DNA of 64,000 nt. Origin: Eubacterium sp. Its GTDB lineage: Bacteria > Bacillota > Clostridia > Lachnospirales > Lachnospiraceae. The stretch spans positions 24,635-88,634 of the forward strand of contig JAFYHN010000047.1 in assembly GCA_017539165.1 (NCBI GenBank), read 5' to 3'. The notes below the pieces were generated by a model that was given only the letters and a program-made list of their open reading frames with translations, made no database searches and was not told the origin of the DNA. Position 1 is the first letter of the stretch, and every line of letters starts with the position of its first letter. Position numbers and translations under genes: made by a program. Below are positions 57,466-64,000 of this stretch, piece after piece.

Positions 57466-57972
57466 CTACAATAACACTCCTAGCTTTTTTAGCTTTTCCA
57501 CAGCTCTGTCTATCTGTTCTTCAGAATTTGCACTTACTGTATGAAGGTGAATTCCTTCAGTAAGAGCAGAAAGCGGTGTCGCATTTTCCTCCTCCGACTT
57601 CCTTATGAATTCATCCACATCATACCGGCTGGATAGCCTGAGACCGCCTATCAGCTGTCCGTATATCGGGTGTTCGACTATAACATCTTCAACAGTACAC
57701 CCTTCATCCACAAGGGTATATAGCTCAGTCCGTGTTTCTTCTGCGGTATGATTAACCGCTATCCTTCTGGTAACACTTTTCTGCTTGGCACCAGACACAT
57801 ATCCTCTTGGGGTTGATATGATGTCATTTCCCTCTGCACGAAGAAGCGCCACATCACCGACTATCACCTGTCTGCTAACGCCCATCTGTCTGGAAAGCTG
57901 CGATGCACTGACAGGTACACTACTGTTTTTTATTGATTCTAGAATCTTATCACGCCTTATAATATTATCCAT
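57466..57972 (-). CDS. niaR: NiaR/3H-domain nicotinate-responsive repressor
   Basis: The 168-residue protein has an N-terminal HTH (about 1-60, SASQLSRQMGVSRQVIVGDV) and a 3H domain with histidines at about 75, 101, 142 and 144 in the spaced AVNHT, VEHPIYGQL and IHLHTVS. This is the NAD-metabolism repressor NiaR (YrxA). The ATG at 57972 has AGGAA upstream; an in-frame TTG sits one codon before. It follows the DUF6062 gene by 40 bases and lies just upstream of the palindrome-controlled transporter. Confidence 0.92.
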   Translation of the reverse strand: MDNIIRRDKILESIKNSSVPVSASQLSRQMGVSRQVIVGDVALLRAEGNDIISTPRGYVSGAKQKSVTRRIAVNHTAEETRTELYTLVDEGCTVEDVIVEHPIYGQLIGGLRLSSRYDVDEFIRKSEEENATPLSALTEGIHLHTVSANSEEQIDRAVEKLKKLGVLL

Positions 57973-58012
57973 CAATATTATTCCTGTTATACTCTAACTC
58001 CCGATCTGTTAC

Positions 58013-58735
58013 TTATTCATCTAATATCGTATGTTCTGTTTTAATTATAGCTCTCTGGATGCTGTCCTTGGAATTCTTCCAGTCAGCTTCTTTATTTCTG
58101 TAATCATGTTTATCTATAAACCAAGAAACGTCAGAATTAACCCTTTCCATACCGTCAAAATATACCTTATTAAGAACTTTAAGGAATTCTGCATACTGAG
58201 TCTGGTTCAGATATTCAGCCCCTTTGTCATATAAGATTCCATAGTGGTAAGTGCAGAAGCCTTTGCAATTCTCCATCTTTGTTCTGAATTCACCGTCTTT
58301 CTTCCACATATGAAATATGGTATGAACATATCTATCAAATATAGGATCTATTCTCTGACATACAAAGCAGTTTGATTCAAGTTCTTCGATATACTTAACT
58401 ACCGGCGACTTCTCCTTCTTTCTGCCGAAAAGTCCCTTAGATGCCGGACTGTCCTTATCCGCTAATTCCTTTAGTTCTCTATTAGTTTTATTCATATGAG
58501 TATTCAGCATCAAAGCAACACCAAGTTTATTCTTATCCGCATACATCATTTTAATGTGCTTAGGACAAAATCCGAGCTTATCAGTCTTCTCTCTGTTATC
58601 GTCCTCCATATAACTCGGCCCCATAGTGAATTCTATAGCTGCTTTCTCCAGATCACGAGTCATTAGACACAGTGGACATTCGCACTCTGAATCAAATGCA
58701 TCATTAACTGGAATTGTATATAACTGTTCTGCCAT
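58013..58735 (-). CDS. DUF6062 family protein with cysteine/histidine clusters
   Basis: The 240-residue protein has CECPLC (18-23), GFCPKH (55-60), NCFVC (122-126) and CKGFCTYHYG (157-166), which could bind zinc or an iron-sulfur cluster. It matches the clostridial DUF6062 family. It precedes niaR and follows cysE in the transcription direction. Function unknown. Confidence 0.85.
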   Translation of the reverse strand: MAEQLYTIPVNDAFDSECECPLCLMTRDLEKAAIEFTMGPSYMEDDNREKTDKLGFCPKHIKMMYADKNKLGVALMLNTHMNKTNRELKELADKDSPASKGLFGRKKEKSPVVKYIEELESNCFVCQRIDPIFDRYVHTIFHMWKKDGEFRTKMENCKGFCTYHYGILYDKGAEYLNQTQYAEFLKVLNKVYFDGMERVNSDVSWFIDKHDYRNKEADWKNSKDSIQRAIIKTEHTILDE

Positions 58736-58756
58736 TTTATCTCCTAAAAATGTTGA

Positions 58757-59704
58757 TCAGATAACATAAAACCATTCATTATCATCCTCAACTAAGTCTT
58801 TTATTCCTTTTCCATCGAATTTAAGTTCCTGGTTTGCAACGTGTACTTTAGTTCCTGGTGGAACTGATTTTGTAAGGAACACGTTACCGCCGATAACCGA
58901 ACCTTCACCGATCACTGTATCTCCTCCAAGGATTGAAGCTCCTGAGTAGATAGTTACATTATCCTCGATGGTTGGATGTCTCTTTTTATCAATAAGTCCA
59001 CGACCACCACGGGTGGAAAGTGCACCTAGAGTAACACCCTGATATATCTTTACATTTTCACCGATAACGGTTGTCTCACCAACTACGACACCAGTTCCGT
59101 GATCAATAAAGAAATACTTTCCGATAGTTGCCCCCGGGTTTATATCTATTCCTGTCTTTGAGTGAGCATGTTCTGTCATAACTCTAGGCAGGATAGGAAC
59201 TCCGAGCTGATAAAGTACATGAGCGTATCTCTGAACCGATATAGCAAAAAGTCCCGGATAAGCGATAACTATCGCATCCTTTGATTCTGCTGCAGGATCA
59301 CCCACAAAAAGAGCCTCAATATCTGTATCAAGGTATTCTCTGATCTCCGGAATTTTCTTCATAAACTTTACTGTATAGTCTTCAGATATTACCCTGATTT
59401 CTTCATCAGGAAGCTTACTTATCTCCGGATCAAAATGAAGTGCAAGTGCAATCTGCTTATTGAGTGTGTATGCTACATCCTCAGTAAGTGAAGCAACACT
59501 TGTGTTGAGATTATATATCTTATAGGTTCTATCAACATAGTAACCTGCATAAACTATTCTGTTAAGTTTATCAATGATAGATCTTACCTCATATCTGTCC
59601 GGCAGACGAAACATATCCTGTTTATCTATCGGTCTCCCCTTCTCATAATCCGACGTGATATCGAAAATGATCTCAGATATGTTATCACATATTAGTCTTC
59701 CCAT
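58757..59704 (-). CDS. Serine O-acetyltransferase
   Basis: The 315-residue protein has a helical N-terminal half and a left-handed beta-helix C-terminal half, with GVVVGETTVIGENVKIYQGV and GGDTVIGEGSVIGGNVFLT hexapeptide repeats and a catalytic-type HAHSKTGIDINPGATIG region. It makes O-acetylserine for cysteine synthesis. AAGGAAGGA precedes the ATG. It is of the longer EpsC/CysE type. No cysK lies nearby. Confidence 0.93.
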   Translation of the reverse strand: MGRLICDNISEIIFDITSDYEKGRPIDKQDMFRLPDRYEVRSIIDKLNRIVYAGYYVDRTYKIYNLNTSVASLTEDVAYTLNKQIALALHFDPEISKLPDEEIRVISEDYTVKFMKKIPEIREYLDTDIEALFVGDPAAESKDAIVIAYPGLFAISVQRYAHVLYQLGVPILPRVMTEHAHSKTGIDINPGATIGKYFFIDHGTGVVVGETTVIGENVKIYQGVTLGALSTRGGRGLIDKKRHPTIEDNVTIYSGASILGGDTVIGEGSVIGGNVFLTKSVPPGTKVHVANQELKFDGKGIKDLVEDDNEWFYVI

Positions 59705-59781
59705 TCTCGTCCTTCCTTCTAATACAATATATTTATCGTTATTATTCTAAACTACGAATCAGTTTCCTACTATAAAGTGAA

Positions 59782-59816
59782 AAAATGAAACACGGGAAAA
59801 TCCCGCATTTCATTTT
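59782..59816 (-). terminator. Terminator after pyridoxamine kinase
   Basis: AAAATGAAA-CGGGA pairs with TCCCG-TTTCATTTT. It lies between the kinase (stop 59871) and cysE. Confidence 0.8.
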
Positions 59817-59870
59817 AACATTAAAATGTAATTAGTGCTATCTTTTTTAATTGAGCCTGAAGAATACATT

Positions 59871-60710
59871 TTACTTATAGGTTTTTAAAGTATCAACCAG
59901 CTTCGGAATGGTAGTCTCAAAATCAACTCCATACCAAGGCTGTTTAGGATTTTCAATGGTTACTTTTATAGTTTCTGCAGTATAATCCGCTGCGATCTTG
60001 AATGCATCATTAAGTGGTATCCCCTGAACGATCGCTCCAACTGCTACACTTGCAAAGATATCACCTGTTCCATGATACGAAGCTTCAACCTTGTCATTCT
60101 GATATATGATCTTCTCACCTGTTACAGTATCTATTCCGTATACTCCGGTCTTGCCTTCTGCCAGACTGATTCCTGTGAGAACTACTTTCTTTGCCCCAAG
60201 CTTTGATAGCTTATCGAGAAGCCCAAGCACATATGCTTCATCGTATTCTTCCCTGTACTCAGTATCCGTCATAAAACATGCTTCGGTTACATTCGGAACG
60301 ATTATATCTGCCTTTCCACAGAGTCCTGCATTCAGCTTAGCATATTTCATATCAAATGCAGGATAGAGTTTTCCGTTATCTGCCATGACTGGATCAATAA
60401 ATATCAGTGTATCATCTCCACCAAACTCTTCAAATATCTTCTTCGCTATCTCTATCTCTTCTTCCGAACCGAGATAACCTGTATAGATAGCATCGAACTT
60501 TACTCCCTGACTCTTCCAGTGTTCAGTAATAGGGACCAGCTGATCTGTCAGATCCTTCACCGTAAAGTTGTCAAACATTGTATGTGTGGAAAGAACCGCT
60601 GTAGGTAAGATAACTGTTTCAACTCCCATTGCTGATATTATCGGAAGTGCTATCGTAATCGAGCACTTTCCAAGACATGATATATCTTGAATTGTTAGTA
60701 TTCTTTTCAA
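59871..60710 (-). CDS. pdxY: Pyridoxamine/pyridoxal kinase
   Basis: The 279-residue kinase begins MKRILTIQDISCLGKCSITI and has IFIDPVMADNGKLYPAFD and SYHGTGDIFASVAVGAIVQG near the C-terminus, as in PdxK/PdxY enzymes. It phosphorylates B6 vitamers. The start is a TTG at 60710, with GGAGG 11 bases upstream. It is divergent from the MocR-type regulator, which supports regulation by B6 status. Confidence 0.9.
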   Translation of the reverse strand: MKRILTIQDISCLGKCSITIALPIISAMGVETVILPTAVLSTHTMFDNFTVKDLTDQLVPITEHWKSQGVKFDAIYTGYLGSEEEIEIAKKIFEEFGGDDTLIFIDPVMADNGKLYPAFDMKYAKLNAGLCGKADIIVPNVTEACFMTDTEYREEYDEAYVLGLLDKLSKLGAKKVVLTGISLAEGKTGVYGIDTVTGEKIIYQNDKVEASYHGTGDIFASVAVGAIVQGIPLNDAFKIAADYTAETIKVTIENPKQPWYGVDFETTIPKLVDTLKTYK

Positions 60711-60735
60711 AGTTATGTAAACCTCCTGTGATTAC

Positions 60736-60764
60736 TTGACTTATAATATGCTGTTTATTATAAT
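60736..60764 (+). promoter_or_regulatory. Promoter of the MocR-type regulator
   Basis: TTGACT (60736-60741) and TATAAT (60759-60764) are separated by 17 bases on the plus strand. Confidence 0.8.
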
Positions 60765-60770
60765 CAAATC

Positions 60771-60814
60771 TGACATTTTTAAAATAATCAGTTCTGTTAT
60801 TTTTAACAATGTCA
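60771..60814. promoter_or_regulatory. Inverted repeat between pdxY and the MocR regulator
   Basis: TGACATTTTTAAAATAA and TTATTTTTAACAATGTCA flank a 9-base centre. It overlaps the predicted start of the regulator's transcript and is a candidate operator. Confidence 0.7.
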
Positions 60815-60838
60815 GTCATTATTCAAACGAGGTATATT

Positions 60839-62239
60839 ATGTTAACCTATACTCTTTCTGAAAGCTCTAAGCTTTCACTTTATGAACAGTTATACAACTG
60901 CATAAAACAGGATATCCTATCTGGAACTATATCAGCTAATGAAAAACTTCCTTCCAAGAGAAATCTTGCCAAGCAGCTTTCCATCAGCGTAATGACTATT
61001 GAGAATTCATACAATCAGCTCTTGTCCGAAGGTTTCATCTACTCCCTTCCAAGAAAAGGGTTCTACGCAAGCGATATAGGAGAAATGTTTTCCGGATACG
61101 AAGCGCCGGCTGGATTCACCAGAGATATAAATCTGGAAAGAGATAATATCGGCAATAGAGATAATAAGGATTTTATAGACTTTGCGAGTAATGCAACGGA
61201 TCCAGCTACATTTCCATTTGCTACTTGGGCTAAGCTGACAAGAAGGATTCTGTCCGATGACCAGGAACTTCTTATGAAGAATCCACCTTCAAACGGACTC
61301 GCAGAGCTGAGAATTGCCATCGCAAATTATCTTCGGGAATTCCGCGGTATCAACGTAAGTCCCGACAACATCATCATCGGCGCAGGAACTGAAAATATAT
61401 ATAGTATCCTGATTCAGTTACTAGGACACGACCGCATATATGGAGTTGAAAATCCCGGATACGAGAAAATCGGGCTCACTCTCGATTCAAATGCAGTCAA
61501 ATGTATTCGTATAGATATGGATGAATCGGGTATCAAACCAGAACTTCTCGAGCAGAATCAGGTTGACATAATACATATAACCCCATCTCATCATTTCCCT
61601 ACGGGCATTACAATGCCTGTAAAAAGAAGATACGAACTAATGAACTGGGCAGTAAGATCTGATACTCGATATATCATTGAAGATGACTATGACAGTGAAT
61701 TCAGACTTAGCGGGCGGCCAATACCTTCACTCTATAGTATAGATACTCATGAAAAAGTTATATATATGAATACATTTACCAAAAGTCTGGCTTCTACTAT
61801 ACGTATCAGCTATATGATTCTTCCTGATCACCTGATGAATGAATATAACCAAAAGCTTTCTTTCTATGCAAGTAATGTTCCAAACTTCGAGCAGCTTGTA
61901 CTGGCGAAGTTTATATCGGAAGGTTACTACGAGAAACACATAAACAGAATGAGAAATATATCAAGAAAAAAGCGCGACCTTATTCTTGAATGCATAAAAA
62001 ATGGACCTCTCGCCGCTATCTCTGAGATTAGCGAAGAAAAGTCCGGTTTACATTTCATACTTCGGGTTAAACATAATATGTCAGAGGAATCACTTAGAAA
62101 GTCCTGTGCAGAACACTTGATCCACATCAATTCAGTTGGTAAAGATTCATATATGATAAACTACTCTTCCATCCCTCTGGATAAGATTGAAGTAGCAATA
62201 AAAAGACTCGAAAAAGCAATGGCAGCTGACGTCATATGA
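60839..62239 (+). CDS. MocR-family regulator (PdxR-like)
   Basis: The 466-residue protein fuses an N-terminal GntR-type winged helix (about 10-75) to an aminotransferase-I fold (about 115-460). The PLP lysine is at about 315 in NTFTKSLAST, and DDYDSEF is at 282-288. GAGGTATATT lies before the ATG at 60839. PdxR members control B6 genes by sensing PLP, fitting the divergent pdxY. pdxS/pdxT are not seen. Confidence 0.92.
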   Translation: MLTYTLSESSKLSLYEQLYNCIKQDILSGTISANEKLPSKRNLAKQLSISVMTIENSYNQLLSEGFIYSLPRKGFYASDIGEMFSGYEAPAGFTRDINLERDNIGNRDNKDFIDFASNATDPATFPFATWAKLTRRILSDDQELLMKNPPSNGLAELRIAIANYLREFRGINVSPDNIIIGAGTENIYSILIQLLGHDRIYGVENPGYEKIGLTLDSNAVKCIRIDMDESGIKPELLEQNQVDIIHITPSHHFPTGITMPVKRRYELMNWAVRSDTRYIIEDDYDSEFRLSGRPIPSLYSIDTHEKVIYMNTFTKSLASTIRISYMILPDHLMNEYNQKLSFYASNVPNFEQLVLAKFISEGYYEKHINRMRNISRKKRDLILECIKNGPLAAISEISEEKSGLHFILRVKHNMSEESLRKSCAEHLIHINSVGKDSYMINYSSIPLDKIEVAIKRLEKAMAADVI

Positions 62240-62262
62240 CTTCAACTGCCATCTTTCTTTTT
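62219..62262. terminator. Bidirectional terminator between regulator and surface protein
   Basis: ATGGCAG pairs with CTGCCAT around a GTCATATGAC core. T-rich sequence follows on both strands. It overlaps the regulator's last codons. Confidence 0.7.
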
Positions 62263-62271
62263 ATGTGATTA

Positions 62272-64000
62272 TTATTTCTTCTTTTTACGAATAATAATTG
62301 TCACGATAAGTACAAGCGAGAGAATCATTGTTATGATAATAGGTATAACGCTTGTATCATCACCAGTTCTTACCGATGAAGTACCGGTATTTGGTCTCTG
62401 ATCAGAACTCTGTCCTGAATTTGGATCAGGTGACTGAGTAGTGATAAGAGTAGTAATCAGTGCAGTATGACTGGTTGTCTTTCCTTTCTCTACCTTTACT
62501 GTCTCAGTCTTTCCAGTAGTTACATCATAACCTTCAGGTACCTTTATTACAGTGATCTGATAATCACCTGTTGGTATATTCTTAAGAATGATCTGTCCAT
62601 TCTCATCTGTAGTATATGTTCCAGTTGTACCATCAGGTCTCTTAACTGTAACTGTAGCATTTGGAACTGGCTTCTTAGTCTTTTCATCAAGAACAGTTAT
62701 GATAAGATTTCCTTTGTCGACTTTATCGTCTGGCTCTTCTGTAGTAGGTTCTGTAGTATCATTTGTTGTCTTTTCAGTTGTATTATCTGTAGTGTCCTCA
62801 GTAGTAACTGTTGTAGCTTCGGTTGTTTTGTCATTATCTTCAGTTGTCTCAGTCGTTGACTCTGTCGTAGCCTCAGTAGGCTTCTGAGCAGTTTCAATCT
62901 TCTCGATCTTCTCTGTAACTTCCTTAGCCTTAATAACTACATTTTTCTCCTCGCCAACAGATGTGAGCTTAAATCCATCAGGAATCTTAGTTACCTTATA
63001 CGAATACTCATCACCAACAGGAAGATTAGGAATATAAATCTGCCCATTAGTATCTGTTGTGTAATCTTTTGTTTCTGTAGTTCCATCAGTCTTCTTAGTA
63101 GTTACTGAAACTATAGCATTTGGAATTCTACGTCCTGTTCCTTCTTCTTCAACAGTAATCCTAAGAGCTCCGGCAACATCATCTATCATAACGATAGAGT
63201 TGTTATCTGCTGCAGTTGAATCTACTGTTACTGTTCCATCATCATTAACAGTGAATGTGATGCTTTCAGCAGGAAGGTGGAAGTCATCCGGTACAAGTGT
63301 CTCAGTAAGAACATATGTTCCAGAAGAAAGTTTAATCTTATGTGGTCCTGTTTCGCCAGCAACCTTTCCAGATATCCAGCTTTCAACAACCTCTCCGTCC
63401 TTTGTATTCTTAGTTACAACAAGTGTTGCGCCTTCGATTTCAGGACCATTTGAGATCTCAACCTTAGTAATATAAACATCGGTTGTCTTTTCAGTAGTAT
63501 CCTCAGTATAGATATCTCTGAATGCAACAGTTGTAGTTTCATCCTTTGTAAGCGAGATACCTGATACAGATGATTCTGAAGTTTCAGCTCCACCATTTAT
63601 CGAATACTTAACAGTTACTGTAGTTCCATCGACATCAAAGAGTGACTCTGTTACTGAATAAGTCTTAGTAGTATCCAGGTCGCTGAATGTCTTAACATAC
63701 TTACCGTCTTCTAAGGTGAACTGACCAAGTGTTCCTTCGAATACTACAGTTCCATCAGAAGCTTTTACCTTGAATGTAAGATTTGTTAAGTCGTTCTCGT
63801 TAACGTCACCTTCAATAGTCTTTGTAAGTTTGAGACTACCTAATGAAGGTTCTTCCTGTTTCTTCTTATCTTTAAGGATAAGCTTTCCGTCCTTGTATTC
63901 GCATACATCACTTGTCACTCCAGTAACTGTGATCTTTCCATCCTCAGCTACTGTGAACTTGATCTCTGTCTCTACCTTTTCGTATCCCTCTGGTGCTGAA
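62272..64000 (-). CDS. CnaB/SpaA-type surface protein with sortase-like tail (5' end outside window)
   Basis: The frame is open to the right edge, so the N-terminus is missing; about 575 residues are visible. Several CnaB/SpaA-like beta domains are present (YVLTETLVPDDFHLPAESI with a likely isopeptide Glu, and two TDTNGQIYIPNLPVGD / TDENGQIILKNIPTGDYQI units). A Thr/Glu-rich linker (about 50 residues) separates the last domain. The C-terminus has QRPNTG, VRTGDDTS, one hydrophobic helix and a RKKKK tail, like sortase substrates, although no perfect LPXTG is present. It is probably a cell-wall pilin or adhesin. A sortase is not seen here. Confidence 0.85.
   Translation of the reverse strand, partial: SAPEGYEKVETEIKFTVAEDGKITVTGVTSDVCEYKDGKLILKDKKKQEEPSLGSLKLTKTIEGDVNENDLTNLTFKVKASDGTVVFEGTLGQFTLEDGKYVKTFSDLDTTKTYSVTESLFDVDGTTVTVKYSINGGAETSESSVSGISLTKDETTTVAFRDIYTEDTTEKTTDVYITKVEISNGPEIEGATLVVTKNTKDGEVVESWISGKVAGETGPHKIKLSSGTYVLTETLVPDDFHLPAESITFTVNDDGTVTVDSTAADNNSIVMIDDVAGALRITVEEEGTGRRIPNAIVSVTTKKTDGTTETKDYTTDTNGQIYIPNLPVGDEYSYKVTKIPDGFKLTSVGEEKNVVIKAKEVTEKIEKIETAQKPTEATTESTTETTEDNDKTTEATTVTTEDTTDNTTEKTTNDTTEPTTEEPDDKVDKGNLIITVLDEKTKKPVPNATVTVKRPDGTTGTYTTDENGQIILKNIPTGDYQITVIKVPEGYDVTTGKTETVKVEKGKTTSHTALITTLITTQSPDPNSGQSSDQRPNTGTSSVRTGDDTSVIPIIITMILSLVLIVTIIIRKKKK

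Noticed and set aside
59705-59870. T-box or riboswitch before serine acetyltransferase
   Set aside because: I saw no specifier-loop or T-box core; the only structure is the terminator of pyridoxamine kinase.
62467-62887. Plus-strand frames rich in Ser, Cys and Val
   Set aside because: They are the reverse of the Thr/Glu-rich linker of the surface protein and are low-complexity shadows.
62800-63300. CRISPR-like repeats in the Thr-rich coding linker
   Set aside because: The short imperfect coding repeats lack spacers of fixed length and direct repeats; they are protein low complexity.

Overview
The window looks like a chromosome segment of an anaerobic clostridium, most likely a member of the Lachnospiraceae (Butyrivibrio, Pseudobutyrivibrio, Lachnospira or a relative). 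I infer this from moderately AT-rich DNA, protein types typical of that family (DUF1846, DUF6062, a CD1871A-type CXXC miniprotein, a YtrA-like GntR/ABC operon, 3H-domain NiaR) and the order rplJ-rplL-rpoB-rpoC-rpsL-rpsG-fusA-tuf. Species assignment is inference. Nearly every gene is on the minus strand; only the MocR-type regulator at 60839-62239 is on the plus strand. I found no tRNA, rRNA, CRISPR array or insertion sequence.

Layout, left to right. 1-2899: a MoxR AAA+ ATPase, a DUF58 protein and a membrane protein cut by the window edge. 3008-6898: single-chain PurL. 6966-8907: two tandem aspartoacylase-like proteins with altered zinc ligands. 8934-18717: a long housekeeping run transcribed pncC, TM2 protein, Asp23 protein, nusB, xseA, xseB, ispA, dxs, tlyA, nadK, argR, recN, starting at a recognisable promoter near 18760. 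18794-21327: a redox group (polyferredoxin, CXXC miniprotein, zinc-ribbon protein, TlpA thioredoxin). 21373-22497: an acyltransferase-3 membrane protein.

22615-26106 is a very AT-rich module wedged beside tuf: a small secreted cationic protein, two different FtsX-type permeases and a MacB-type ATPase. It is the best candidate here for an undescribed system and resembles a bacteriocin-like export or immunity operon in layout. 26200-40137 is the transcription/translation core: tuf, fusA, rpsG, rpsL, rpoC, rpoB, rplL, rplJ, headed by an L10 leader with an attenuator. A strong promoter lies between rpoC and rpsL.

40165-42823 is a GntR-controlled ABC transporter operon with its own palindromic operator. 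Next come a small unknown protein with a surface GH3 enzyme, then DUF1846. 46408-56119 is a carbohydrate-type importer with two giant lipoprotein solute-binding paralogues (one frameshifted), two permeases and no ATPase, followed by an HlyD-like adaptor and a MacB-core-like protein, an odd mix of import and export parts.

56238-58735 holds an EIIC-like transporter controlled by a palindrome next to niaR, suggesting vitamin B3 uptake and not sugar transport. Serine acetyltransferase follows. Pyridoxamine kinase is divergent from a PdxR-like regulator, with a large inverted repeat between them. The right edge cuts a CnaB-domain, sortase-type surface protein.
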